Source: DAOMFB01 sp963721385
Lineage (GTDB): Bacteria > Acidobacteriota > Thermoanaerobaculia > UBA5066
Assembly (NCBI GenBank): GCA_963721385.1
Contig: CAVRJB010000016.1
Coordinates: forward strand, 124,001 to 188,000
Direction of reading: 5' to 3'
Length of the DNA: 64,000 bases
Shown in pieces: positions 36,202-47,581 of the stretch; the first letter of the stretch is position 1; every line of letters starts with the position of its first letter. The position numbers and the translations under genes are program-made. The notes below the pieces were generated by a model. That model ran no database searches. It saw only the letters and a list, made by a program, of their open reading frames with translations, and was not told the DNA's origin.

Positions 36202-39200
36202 TCATCGCCGCCAGGCGATGGAGGCTCCGAGGCGGACGAGCGTGAGGGACGTTCCGGCCACGGTCGGTCCGTCCCCCACCCCGAGAAGAAGGTAGCCGCC
36301 GGGCTTCAGAAACCCGGCAAGCGTCTCCACCGCGCGCCGCCGAACCCCTTCGTCCAGCGACGGAAGGAGCGTCGGGCAGACGATGGCGTCGTAGCGGGCG
36401 CCGCCGCGGGGCTCGTCGAAAAGGCCCCGAATCGAGAAGCGGACGAGGGCCCGGGCGGGCTCGCGCACCCGGAACATGCCGTTGGCGGTGGCTTCGAAGT
36501 GGCTCTCCCGCCTCGCGGCGCTCACCGCCTCGAGGGCGTGCCGGGCGTACGTCGCGGCCTCCGCGAGGTGGATCGCGCCCGGGGAGAGTCCTGAGGCCTT
36601 GATCCGCACCTCCCCTTCCGTTGCCGGTCCCTGTTCGCCGAGGAGCATCGCGAGCGAGTACGGGCCTTCGCCCGCTCCGCAGCCGACCCACCAGACGTCG
36701 AGCGACCCGGCGGGTCCCCTCGAGAGACGCCTCTCCGGGAGGATCTCCGCCGCGAGGGCCCGGAGAGTGGGCTCGTCCGAGAAGAACCCCGGGCCAGGCG
36801 GCGCGACCGCGTCGAGGAGACGCCCGAAAGGCGGGCTCTCGACGGCCGATTCGCGCAGGATGGCGAAGAGCCGCGGGAACGAGCCGGCGGCGCGCGCTTC
36901 CGCCCAGAGCAGAAGCTCCAGGCGGCCTTTCCCGGACGGCGGGAGCGCCAGCCCCGTCCGCCGGTGGACGAGCCCGGCGAAGAGCCGGAAGACGCCGTCG
37001 GGGAGGCCGGTCGCCTTCCCTGACGCGGGGCGGGCCCCTGACGCCACGGCGAGCGCGCGCGACAGGCGCCCCGCCGAGCGGGAAGGTGCCGACGCCCAGA
37101 AACGCCGCGCCTCCTCGGGAAAGCGCTGCGCAAGCGCCTCGATTGCAGCGTCGCCCGCCCGGGACGGCTCCGCACCGCCCAGGCGGCGCACGACCGGCTC
37201 CAGGCAGCTCCTCCCTCCCGCGACGGGAATGGCTGCGAAGAGCGCCTCGAGGACCGCCCGGTCGGTCTCATGCGCCAGCGCTTCCGCGAGCGCCTGCGGC
37301 AGCTCACTGTTTCCCGACGCGGGCGAGGGGCGCTCGAGCATCGCGGCGGCGGCGGCGATCCGGACGTCGGCGCGGTCGTCTCGCAGGCCCTCCGCGAGCG
37401 CCTTCTCGGCGACGTCGGCCCGCGCGACAGCCATGGCGCGGAGCACGAGCCGCGCCGTCTCCGGGTCCTCGTGCGTGGCGGCGGGAGCCACGGCCTCGGC
37501 CGCCAGCGCGTCGCGCGTCGCCGGGATCGCTTCGACGGCTCCGCGCCGGACGGGGCCCCGCTGGGCCAGCATCTCCCGCACGAGACGTGGCCGGGTTGGT
37601 CCCGCGACAGCCACGAGCGCTGCCGCGGCCGCCGAGGCGACGACGGGGTCCTCCGCGAGGAGAGGCAACAGGTCCTTCCGCTCGAGGCTCACGCTTCCCG
37701 TGCGGCGCTCGGCGCGCCGCGAGAGGCTCCGGAGCGCGGCCGCCCGAACCGCGGCCTCGTCGTCGCGGAGGCGCGCCCGAAGATCCTCTTCCCGGATGCC
37801 GCGCACGAAGCCGGAGGCGGCCGCGGCCGCCTCCCGGACGGAAGGATCGGCCGACTGGAGCGCCGCCGCGACCGCCGGCCGCACTCCCGCATCCTCGATC
37901 CGAGCCAGTGCGCGGACCGCCGCAGCCCGGCCCGGGCCGTCAGCGCCGCCAGCCCGGTCGATCAGCGCGCTTCGGCAGGCCCGCGCCCGCTCCGCCGCTG
38001 CCCCTCCCGCCTCGGCCGCAAGCGTGAAGGCGGCGGCGAGAGAGGATTCGTGGCGCTCCTCCGCGAGGATGCCGACGAGATCGGACAGCGGCGCCGAACC
38101 GAGCGGGAGGCGTCCCAGCGCGGCGGATCGCACGGCGGGCGAAGGATGCGACAGGAGAATCGCCAGAGACGCCCGCGCGGACGATCGCGTCGGGATCGCG
38201 AGGACGGCGAGAGCCGCCTCCGGGTTCGTGGTCCGGAGGGCCGCTCCGACGGCTTCCGGATAGCGTTCGGCCGGAAGAAGCCGCAGCGCGTCGAAGCTTC
38301 CGAGGGCGCTTCCAGCGTCGACGATGGCGGCGGCCGCGTCCGCGACGTCGAGACGCGCCATCAGGACCGCCGCGCGCCGACGTTCCGCCGGCGCCCGGGT
38401 CCCGTCCTGGAGGCGAGGCCGGAGAACGCCCGCCGCCCCGGGCCAGAGCCTCGAGAGCCTCCGCACGGCCTCCTGCGGAGTCGATTCGGCGGCCACCGAG
38501 AGGGCGCCGAGAAGGCGGACGTCCGCCTCGCCCGCCGCGGCCCGGCGCGCCAGTTCCTCCGCGACCGCCGCGCCGGGGAGCTTCGCGAGGGCGGAGAGGA
38601 CGGCGTCACGAAGGCCCGGCTCGGGAAGGAGCGCGAGAAGGCGCGCGCCGATCGCCGGAACCCCGAGCTCGCCGAGGGCGACGGCTGCGTGGACGGCGAG
38701 CCACCCGGACGGGCCCTCGGCCTCCATCAACAGGCACGAGACAGCCTCCGGAAGCTTCGTTCGGCCGAGCGCCGCGACAAGCTCGGCTCGCACCCCGGCG
38801 TCCGACTCCAGCCGCATCGCGGCTTCCAGAGCCATCGCCGTCGGCGCGTCCGCGTCGCGTCCGGGCAGGGCCCGGGCCGCGGCGCGCCGAACCGCCGGCG
38901 CCTCGCCCGAGATCAGCCCGAGGAGCCGGGCCCGCCCGGCCTCGCCGCCGCGCGCCAGCACCTCGGCGGCTGCGGCCCGGGCGAGGGGCGATCGGGCGTC
39001 GCGAAGGGATGCCGCGCAGGCCTCGGCCATCCGGGGACCGAGTCGACGGCCGAGGGCCGAGATGGCGGCTTCGCGGACCCGGTAGTCGCCGTCGCCGAGG
39101 AGGCCCACGAGAAGGGCGTCAGCGTCCGAACCGCCGGAGTCGCCGAGCGCCGCCGCCGCCCTCCACCGGTCGGCAGGATTCGGCGACGAGAGCTCACCGA

Positions 39201-39231
39201 GGATGCCGGGCCGGACATCCGCGCCCGTCAC
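36202..39231 (-). CDS. HEAT-repeat protein fused to a CheR-like methyltransferase domain
   Basis: A protein of 1009 aa. Residues 1 to about 740 are an alanine/arginine-rich array of HEAT-like repeats (RWRAAAALGDSG, YRVREAAISALGRR, LAVHAAVALGELG). From about 745 a CheR layout appears: an N-terminal helical part (VFRLFAGLVHRRTGLAL), FFSDEPTLRALAAEILPER, then a SAM-site block VWWVGCGAGEGPYSLAMLLGE in place of the usual GCSTGEEPYSLAM. Where CheR has an ATDID motif this protein has KASGLSP, so the SAM-ribose aspartate is missing. It overlaps a degenerate receiver gene by 4 bp. No chemoreceptor or che genes are near. Function unknown; scaffold or altered methyltransferase. Confidence 0.75.
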   Translation of the reverse strand: MTGADVRPGILGELSSPNPADRWRAAAALGDSGGSDADALLVGLLGDGDYRVREAAISALGRRLGPRMAEACAASLRDARSPLARAAAAEVLARGGEAGRARLLGLISGEAPAVRRAAARALPGRDADAPTAMALEAAMRLESDAGVRAELVAALGRTKLPEAVSCLLMEAEGPSGWLAVHAAVALGELGVPAIGARLLALLPEPGLRDAVLSALAKLPGAAVAEELARRAAAGEADVRLLGALSVAAESTPQEAVRRLSRLWPGAAGVLRPRLQDGTRAPAERRRAAVLMARLDVADAAAAIVDAGSALGSFDALRLLPAERYPEAVGAALRTTNPEAALAVLAIPTRSSARASLAILLSHPSPAVRSAALGRLPLGSAPLSDLVGILAEERHESSLAAAFTLAAEAGGAAAERARACRSALIDRAGGADGPGRAAAVRALARIEDAGVRPAVAAALQSADPSVREAAAAASGFVRGIREEDLRARLRDDEAAVRAAALRSLSRRAERRTGSVSLERKDLLPLLAEDPVVASAAAAALVAVAGPTRPRLVREMLAQRGPVRRGAVEAIPATRDALAAEAVAPAATHEDPETARLVLRAMAVARADVAEKALAEGLRDDRADVRIAAAAAMLERPSPASGNSELPQALAEALAHETDRAVLEALFAAIPVAGGRSCLEPVVRRLGGAEPSRAGDAAIEALAQRFPEEARRFWASAPSRSAGRLSRALAVASGARPASGKATGLPDGVFRLFAGLVHRRTGLALPPSGKGRLELLLWAEARAAGSFPRLFAILRESAVESPPFGRLLDAVAPPGPGFFSDEPTLRALAAEILPERRLSRGPAGSLDVWWVGCGAGEGPYSLAMLLGEQGPATEGEVRIKASGLSPGAIHLAEAATYARHALEAVSAARRESHFEATANGMFRVREPARALVRFSIRGLFDEPRGGARYDAIVCPTLLPSLDEGVRRRAVETLAGFLKPGGYLLLGVGDGPTVAGTSLTLVRLGASIAWRR

Positions 39232-39632
39232 GTCTCCTCTCCGAACCGGAATCCGGCGCGGGCCAGCGCGGCAAGCAGAATCTCCGGCGTAAACGGGGAG
39301 GGCGCGAGTGCGGCACCGCCGAGGAGGCGGGCGTCGCCCTCCGAGGCGTCGGCCCCAACGGCCACGACCGGCAGCGACGCCTGCTCGGGCCGGGCCCGGA
39401 GGAACCGGATGAGCTCGTCCGCCGGGAGAACCGGAAGGTCGAGGTCGGCGATCACGAAGTCGAACGTTTCACGCCCGATCCGGGCCAGCGCGAGAAAACC
39501 GTCGGCCACCTCCGTGACGTCGACGGTGCGCCCGCATGACGCTCCGGCGGAGCGGAGCGCGTCGCCGATGAGAATCCGGAGTGCTTCGGAAGGAGCGACG
39601 ACGAGCGCGCGGACGGGCTCAGGCTTCGCCAT
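39228..39632 (-). CDS. Degenerate response-regulator receiver protein
   Basis: A protein of 134 aa with the CheY alternation of strands and helices (VRALVVAPSEALRILIGDAL, FDFVIADLDLP, LPVVAVGAD). The phosphoacceptor aspartate (Asp63) is present. The N-terminal acidic pair is replaced by AlaPro (VVAPSE), and the conserved lysine before the last loop proline is replaced (APSPF in place of xxKPF). It is therefore probably phosphorylation-independent. It is coupled to the HEAT-CheR gene, suggesting they work together. Confidence 0.7.
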   Translation of the reverse strand: MAKPEPVRALVVAPSEALRILIGDALRSAGASCGRTVDVTEVADGFLALARIGRETFDFVIADLDLPVLPADELIRFLRARPEQASLPVVAVGADASEGDARLLGGAALAPSPFTPEILLAALARAGFRFGEET

Positions 39633-39643
39633 CGGACATCGCG

Positions 39644-41152
39644 TCAGCGAGCCGGTGCCGCCGATGGAACGAGGTTGACGGTCGCGGGTCCCTGCACCCG
39701 GATCGACGCCGCTTCCACCTGCCCGTCGGGGCGCCGCCAGACCACACGGTACTCGCCGGCGGAAACCCGCTCGAATCGCGCCGTCGACGTCCCGGTCCTG
39801 AGAAGCCTCGTCCCCTGGCCGGCCTGCGCAGCTTCGCCGCCTTCGAGCGGCGCCAGCGCGACGGCCCCGCCGCCGGGTGACGACTCGTTCCGGACGAGGA
39901 GCGGTGCGCCTCGCGGCCGGGCCAGCAACGCGTCGGTCCGGCCGCCCGAGACCGCTGGCCTCTCGAGCTCGGCCGACCGCGTGATCGTCAGGACGGAAGA
40001 GCCGTGGGCTGGCTGGCCCGTCAGCGCAAGGTGGCGCGACGTCAGCCGGTTCGCGAGCCCTCCGGGGTCGGACGGAATCCAGCCGAGGCCCGGGACGAAG
40101 GCCTCGATCCACCGGTGCCGGACTCCGCCGAGCGCCGAGTTGTAAGCGGGACGCGACTCCGGGGTCAGCTCGCCGGGACCGGAAGCAACGAGGAGGCCGG
40201 TCACCTGCCGTGCGGGGATTCCGGCACGGACGAGGAGGTCCTCGGCCAGGAGCGAGCGTCCGACGCAGGAGCCGCGCCCGGAGCGAAGGACGCCGCCGGC
40301 ACTCTCCGGCTCGGCGTTCGGCAGGGAGTAGCGGATTTCGTGCGAGGCGAAACCAATCACCCGCTCCACCGCCTCGAGAGCGGACCGGCAGCCGGCCAGC
40401 AACCTCCGCGAAAGCGCGTCAGCCTCCGGGTCGGCCGGCCGCGGCTCGTCGAGCGCGGCAAGCGCGTCCGGCGGCAAGCCCTCGCGCGCGATCGGGAGCG
40501 CGGCGTCGTCCGAAAGGAGGTCGGCGTCGATCTCGACGGTCGCCTCGAGATGCGTGCCGTCCGGGCTGGACAGGACGACGCGGTAGCCGGCGCTCTCCAC
40601 GGGCTGGACCCACTTCCAGGGCGCCGGACCCGAAAGAGCGTAGCGGGCGTCCTCGCGGGAAGATTCCGGCGGCGCTGCCCCCGCCACCAGCGAAAGGAGC
40701 GACGCCGCGACGAGAAGGACGCCGGCGCGCGCCGGGTTCTTCGGACCGAACTCGGCTCGGCGGATGGCGTCCAGGACGCCGTTCACGAACGAGCCCGAAG
40801 ACGGGGTCGAGAACTTCTTGGCGATCTCGACCGCCTCGTCGATGACGACGGCGTCCGGAGTCCCGTCCTCGTAGAGCAGTTCGAAGAGGGACAGCCGCAG
40901 GAGGTTGCGGTCGACGGCCGGCATCCGGCCGAGCCTCCAGTGCTCGGACCTCTCGGAGAGCCGGGAGTCCAACTCCTTCTTCCGCCCGATCGTCCCGATC
41001 ACGAGTCGCGCCGCGTACTCCTGCACCTCGGGCCTCGCCTCCACGAACTCCTCGGTGTGGGCGAACATCTCCTCCGGCGCCGTGCCGGCGAGATCGTTCT
41101 GGTACAGGAGCTGAAGAGCGAGCTCCCGGGCCTTGCGGCGGCGCCCGCTCAT
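39644..41152 (-). CDS. nusB: NusB fused in frame to a transglutaminase-like protein
   Basis: One frame of 502 aa. Residues 1 to about 140 are NusB (RRKARELALQLLYQNDLAG, RNLLRLSLFELLY, VIDEAVEIAKKFS, FVNGVLDAI), the antitermination factor acting with NusA/NusE. Then comes a signal-like hydrophobic stretch (ARAGVLLVAASLLSLVAGAA). A transglutaminase-like domain follows with the Cys in GSCVGRSLLAEDLLVRAGIPAR and the His/Asp in HRWIEAFVPGLGWIPSDP. Normally these would be two genes. No ATG, GTG or TTG precedes the hydrophobic stretch in frame, and GC-rich third positions hold across the join. It is either a genuine fusion or a lost boundary. Confidence 0.8.
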   Translation of the reverse strand: MSGRRRKARELALQLLYQNDLAGTAPEEMFAHTEEFVEARPEVQEYAARLVIGTIGRKKELDSRLSERSEHWRLGRMPAVDRNLLRLSLFELLYEDGTPDAVVIDEAVEIAKKFSTPSSGSFVNGVLDAIRRAEFGPKNPARAGVLLVAASLLSLVAGAAPPESSREDARYALSGPAPWKWVQPVESAGYRVVLSSPDGTHLEATVEIDADLLSDDAALPIAREGLPPDALAALDEPRPADPEADALSRRLLAGCRSALEAVERVIGFASHEIRYSLPNAEPESAGGVLRSGRGSCVGRSLLAEDLLVRAGIPARQVTGLLVASGPGELTPESRPAYNSALGGVRHRWIEAFVPGLGWIPSDPGGLANRLTSRHLALTGQPAHGSSVLTITRSAELERPAVSGGRTDALLARPRGAPLLVRNESSPGGGAVALAPLEGGEAAQAGQGTRLLRTGTSTARFERVSAGEYRVVWRRPDGQVEAASIRVQGPATVNLVPSAAPAR

Positions 41153-41168
41153 GGATGGCCTTCCCGGC

Positions 41169-41660
41169 CTACTGGCCCTTTCGGCCGGCTCCGCCTTTCA
41201 GCCGAGCGCGGAGGTCGGCCGACTCGATGGCCGCCATCGCTGCCTCGAAACCCTTGTTGCCGTGCTTGGCCCCGGCCCGCTCCAGCGCCTGCTCGAGCGA
41301 GTCGCACGTCAGGACGCCGAACGCGATCGGGAGGTCGACCTCGAGGGAGACCTGGAAGACGCCTTTCGTCACCTCGGAGGCGACGTACTCGAAATGCGGC
41401 GTCCCGCCGCGAATGACGGCGCCGAGCGCGACGAGCGCGTCGAAGCGGCCGAGTCGGGCGAGGTCGCGGAGCGCGAGCGGGATCTCCCAGGCGCCCGCGG
41501 TCCGGACGACGACGACATCCTCCTCGCCGGCGCCGTGCCGGCGGAAAGCGTCGAGAGCTCCGTCGAGAAGCCGGGAGACGACGAGGTCGTTCGTCCGCGC
41601 AGCGGCGATGCCGAAGCGGCGGCCCTTGGCGTTGAGGTTTCCTTCGATCGGTGCCGACAT
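41169..41660 (-). CDS. ribH: 6,7-dimethyl-8-ribityllumazine synthase
   Basis: A protein of 163 aa. The RibH motifs are intact: GIAAARTNDLVVSRLLDGAL, VRTAGAWEIPLALRDLA, ALGAVIRGGTPHFEYVASEVTKG, IAFGVLTCDSLEQALERAG and NKGFEAAMAAIE. It makes the riboflavin precursor lumazine. It lies just before nusB, a common pairing. A TAGACT box is 9 nt upstream of the ATG. Confidence 0.96.
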   Translation of the reverse strand: MSAPIEGNLNAKGRRFGIAAARTNDLVVSRLLDGALDAFRRHGAGEEDVVVVRTAGAWEIPLALRDLARLGRFDALVALGAVIRGGTPHFEYVASEVTKGVFQVSLEVDLPIAFGVLTCDSLEQALERAGAKHGNKGFEAAMAAIESADLRARLKGGAGRKGQ

Positions 41661-41669
41661 GCGGACAGA

Positions 41670-41675
41670 AGTCTA
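41670..41675 (-). promoter_or_regulatory. TANNNT -10 box for ribH
   Basis: TAGACT on the minus strand ends 9 nt before the ribH ATG at 41660, within the 23-bp gap after the kinase gene. Confidence 0.45.
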
Positions 41676-41683
41676 GCAGGCCC

Positions 41684-42694
41684 TCACGGCTGTGCCAGCT
41701 TCCCGATCTCCCCGTGGACCCCGTCCGCGCCGAAGTTCTCGCGGTACCGCGCAAGGAAGTCGGCCCGCGTGTACGGCGCCGGCTGGGAGCCGAGCGTTTC
41801 CAGGGCGTAGACCGCCGCGACGCTTCCAACGCGCCCCGCGACGTCCCACGGGAGCCCCTTGCGGCGGGCCGCGAGAAGGCCGGCCCGGAACGCGTCGCCG
41901 ACGCCCGTCGGGTCGACCGCAGTCCCCTGCAGGCGGGCCGGCGGGATCCGGAGCGTCATCGCTCCGTCCGGGATCTCGGCGGTGCCACCGCGGAGGGCGA
42001 TCGTGGAGCCCTCCTCCCCGCGCGTCACGATCACGACGGGGACGCGAGAGAGGATCTCGGCCTCGGAGAGGCCCGTCTTCTTCTCGATGATCCCGAACTC
42101 GTACTCGTTCCCGATCAGGATCGAGGCGCCGTCGAGCCCGATGAGGAGATCCTCCGCCGAGAGGCGCGCGACCTGCTGGCTCGGGTCGTAGAGGAACGGG
42201 ATGCCGAGTTCCCGGCACTCCTTCGAATAGGCGTCCATCGCCCCCGGGTCGTTCGGCGCGATGACGGCGAGGCCGATCCCCTCGGGATCGAAGGCGCGGA
42301 ACGAGATCTCGCGCGCCTTCGCCATCGCCCCGGCGTAGAACGTCGCGATCTGGTTCTGATCCCGGTCTGTCGAGACGAAGAACGAGGCCGTGAAGACGTC
42401 GCCGTGGAGGACGAACCCCGAGACGTCCACGCCCGCCTCCCCGAGCCACGCGCGGTAGTCGGCCGCGTCCGAGCCCGCCGCCGCGAGGATGAGGGGCTTC
42501 TCGCCGAGGAGGGCGAGGCCGTAGGCGATGTTCGGAGCGACGCCACCTCGCACCTTCCGCATCTCGTCGACCAGGAACGAGACGGAAAGGCGGTGCATCC
42601 GGTCGGGGACGACGACGTCGAGGAACCTGCCGGGGAAGGTCATCAGGTAGTCGTAGGCGACCGATCCCGTGACCACGATCCGTCCGGGTCTCAT
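41684..42694 (-). CDS. PfkB-family carbohydrate/nucleoside kinase (adenosine kinase-like)
   Basis: About 336 aa from ATG 42694, overlapping the phosphorylase stop as ATGA; TTG 42700 is an in-frame alternative. PfkB features are GGVAPNIAYGLALLG (first signature), ILIGNEYEF, VVIVTRGEEGS and DPTGVGDAFRAGLL, the second signature with the catalytic aspartate. The coupling to MTA phosphorylase suggests a nucleoside or methylthioribose-related substrate, adenosine being the likeliest. Sequence alone does not settle it. Confidence 0.82.
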   Translation of the reverse strand: MRPGRIVVTGSVAYDYLMTFPGRFLDVVVPDRMHRLSVSFLVDEMRKVRGGVAPNIAYGLALLGEKPLILAAAGSDAADYRAWLGEAGVDVSGFVLHGDVFTASFFVSTDRDQNQIATFYAGAMAKAREISFRAFDPEGIGLAVIAPNDPGAMDAYSKECRELGIPFLYDPSQQVARLSAEDLLIGLDGASILIGNEYEFGIIEKKTGLSEAEILSRVPVVIVTRGEEGSTIALRGGTAEIPDGAMTLRIPPARLQGTAVDPTGVGDAFRAGLLAARRKGLPWDVAGRVGSVAAVYALETLGSQPAPYTRADFLARYRENFGADGVHGEIGKLAQP

Positions 42695-43557
42695 CTCCAA
42701 TGGCCCTCCATCAGGAGGGAGAGCCGCTCCCGCGTTGCGGGCGGGACGTCCTCCCGGCGGGTCAGGACCGCGAAGCGGAGGGCGTCGTGCTCCGGCGCGG
42801 GGCGATCCGGGTCGAGCCGCCGCACCGCCGACGCGAGGACCCGGTTCGCCGTCGCGGCGTTCTGTTTCAGCACCTCGAGGATCGTCTCCACCGTGACGGC
42901 GGCCTCCTCCTCGTGCCAGCAGTCGTAGTCGGTCACGAGGGCCATCGAGGCGTAGGCGATCTCCGCCTCACGGCAGAGCTTCGCCTCCGTCCCGTTCGTC
43001 ATGCCGATGACGGCGACGCCCCACGACCGGTAAAGGAACGATTCCGCCCGCGTCGAGAACTGCGGGCCTTCCATGCAGAGGTAGACGCCACCGCGGTGGA
43101 CGACGGCCTTCTCCTCCTGCCCCGCCGCCTCGAGCGCGTCGAGCAGAATTTCCGAGACCGGGTGGGCCAGCGAGACGTGGGCAGCGCAGCCGTCCCCGAA
43201 AAACGACGAGGCGCGCCGCTTGGTCAGGTCGAGGAACTGATCCGGGAGGACGATGTCGGTCGGCCGGTAGGCGTCCTTCATGGAACCGCAGGCCGAGGCC
43301 GACAACAGGTACCGGCAGCCCAGCTTGCGGAAACCCCAGACGTTCGCCCGGTAGTTGATTTCCGACGGCAGGAGGCGGTGCCGCCGGCCGTGCCGCGCGA
43401 GAAAGGCGACGGGCACGCCCGCGAGTTCGCCGAGGACCCAGGCGTCCGAAGGCTCGCCGAACGGCGTCTCGAGCAGGATTTCCTCCGTCGCGACCAGCCC
43501 GGGCAGCCCGTAGAGGCCCGAGCCTCCGACGAGTCCGATCCGCCGTCCTCCGCTCAG
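42691..43557 (-). CDS. mtnP: 5'-methylthioadenosine phosphorylase, apparent CTG start
   Basis: About 288 aa. It opens IGLVGGSGLYGLPGL (phosphate loop), then ARHGRRHRLLPSEINYRANVWGFRKLG, CMEGPQFSTRAES, MTNGTEAKLCREAEIAYASM and VTDYDCW, which together fit MTAP rather than a plain purine phosphorylase. It splits methylthioadenosine into adenine and methylthioribose-1-phosphate. No ATG, GTG or TTG is in frame before the first motif. A CTG at 43557 overlaps the preceding stop as CTGA and has GGAGG 5 nt upstream, so CTG initiation is proposed. Confidence 0.88.
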   Translation of the reverse strand: MSGGRRIGLVGGSGLYGLPGLVATEEILLETPFGEPSDAWVLGELAGVPVAFLARHGRRHRLLPSEINYRANVWGFRKLGCRYLLSASACGSMKDAYRPTDIVLPDQFLDLTKRRASSFFGDGCAAHVSLAHPVSEILLDALEAAGQEEKAVVHRGGVYLCMEGPQFSTRAESFLYRSWGVAVIGMTNGTEAKLCREAEIAYASMALVTDYDCWHEEEAAVTVETILEVLKQNAATANRVLASAVRRLDPDRPAPEHDALRFAVLTRREDVPPATRERLSLLMEGHWR

Positions 43558-44504
43558 GCTCCCCTCCGCATCTCGGCGAGGATGTCGAGAGCCAGCTTCA
43601 GCGCAGCCCTCCCCGCCTCGCCGGTCACTTCGGGCTCCGACCGTTCGCGGCAGGCCTTGAGGAACGCGGCGTCCTCCGCCGTCAGCGGGTCGGCGGAAGC
43701 CACCGGGACCGGCCACTCGACGATCCGTGGCGCCCCCGTGATCCGGTCCAGCCGGAAGGCCGTGACGTCTCGCGCCTGCGTGTCGATGGAAAAGTACCAG
43801 TCGGGCTGGAAGAAGCGGAACTTCCGGGTCTTCTCCTGCGAGACCCGCGACGCCGTCAGGTTCGCGACGCACCCCCCCTCGAAGAGGAGGCGGACCGAGG
43901 CGATGTCGATCTTCTCGGAGAGGATCGGGATCCCCACCGCCCGGATCTCCACGACCGGCTTCCCCACGAGGTCGAGGGCGATGTCGAGGTCGTGGACGAG
44001 GAGGTCGAGGACGACGTCGACGTCGAGGGCCCGCGGCACGAAAACGCCGAGCCGGTGAGCCTCGATGAACTTGACGTCGGTGACGAGAGGACGGACCGCG
44101 GCCACGGCCGGGTTGAACCGCTCGATGTGGCCGATCTGCAGGACGCGCTTCCCCGCCCGCGCGAGGGCGACGAGCCGGTCGGCCTCGTCGAGCGTCGTCG
44201 TAATCGGCTTTTCGACCATGACGTCGGCGCCCCCGACGAGGAGCTCCTCCGCCAGCGGCGCGTGCGTCAACGTCGGCGAGGCGACGACGACCGCCTTCGC
44301 ACCGGCGAGGAGCAGCTCCGCGACCGAGCGGCGCCGGACCATTCCCCTCGCGCCGTACGCGCTTTCGATCTCCGCGGCCTTCGCGTCGTCGGGCTCGACG
44401 AAGCCGGCCGGCGAGGAGCCTTCGAGGTCGGAGAGGATCCGCGCGTGGTGGCGGCCGAGGTAGCCGCATCCCACGACGCCCGTCCGGACCGGCTCCGCGC
44501 TCAT
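43554..44504 (-). CDS. Gfo/Idh/MocA family oxidoreductase
   Basis: A protein of 316 aa. The Rossmann N-terminus reads TGVVGCGYLGRHHARIL, followed by VVVASPTLTHAPLAEELL, VMVEKPITTTLDEADRL (the EKP motif) and QIGHIERFNPAV; DLLVHDLDIALDL holds a likely catalytic histidine. Substrates of this family are usually sugars or sugar nucleotides. Similar proteins act in lipid A aminosugar formation, but that role is not shown here. Coupled to the MTA phosphorylase gene. A TACACT box is 9 nt upstream. Confidence 0.85.
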   Translation of the reverse strand: MSAEPVRTGVVGCGYLGRHHARILSDLEGSSPAGFVEPDDAKAAEIESAYGARGMVRRRSVAELLLAGAKAVVVASPTLTHAPLAEELLVGGADVMVEKPITTTLDEADRLVALARAGKRVLQIGHIERFNPAVAAVRPLVTDVKFIEAHRLGVFVPRALDVDVVLDLLVHDLDIALDLVGKPVVEIRAVGIPILSEKIDIASVRLLFEGGCVANLTASRVSQEKTRKFRFFQPDWYFSIDTQARDVTAFRLDRITGAPRIVEWPVPVASADPLTAEDAAFLKACRERSEPEVTGEAGRAALKLALDILAEMRRGA

Positions 44505-44513
44505 CGGGCGCGA

Positions 44514-44519
44514 AGTGTA
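44514..44519 (-). promoter_or_regulatory. TANNNT -10 box for the oxidoreductase operon
   Basis: TACACT on the minus strand ends 9 nt before the ATG at 44504, in the 76-bp region divergent from ileS. Confidence 0.4.
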
Positions 44520-44539
44520 CATGGCGGAGAATCGCCGGC

Positions 44540-44568
44540 TTGCCCTGTGCCACACCGACGGGTACCCT
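44540..44568 (+). promoter_or_regulatory. Promoter for ileS
   Basis: TTGCCC (44540-44545) and TACCCT (44563-44568) are spaced 17 bp apart. The -10 ends 12 nt before the ileS ATG and no Shine-Dalgarno is visible, so the leader would be very short. Confidence 0.4.
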
Positions 44569-44580
44569 TCGCGCCCTCAG

Positions 44581-47564
<2,984 letters not shown>

Positions 47565-47568
47565 CCCG

Positions 47569-47574
47569 TACAAT
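47569..47574 (+). promoter_or_regulatory. TANNNT -10 box for lspA
   Basis: TACAAT ends 7 nt before GTG 47582. It decides the start in favour of 47582 over GTG 47561, because the upstream codon would lie before the transcript. Confidence 0.45.
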
Positions 47575-47581
47575 CGACCGC

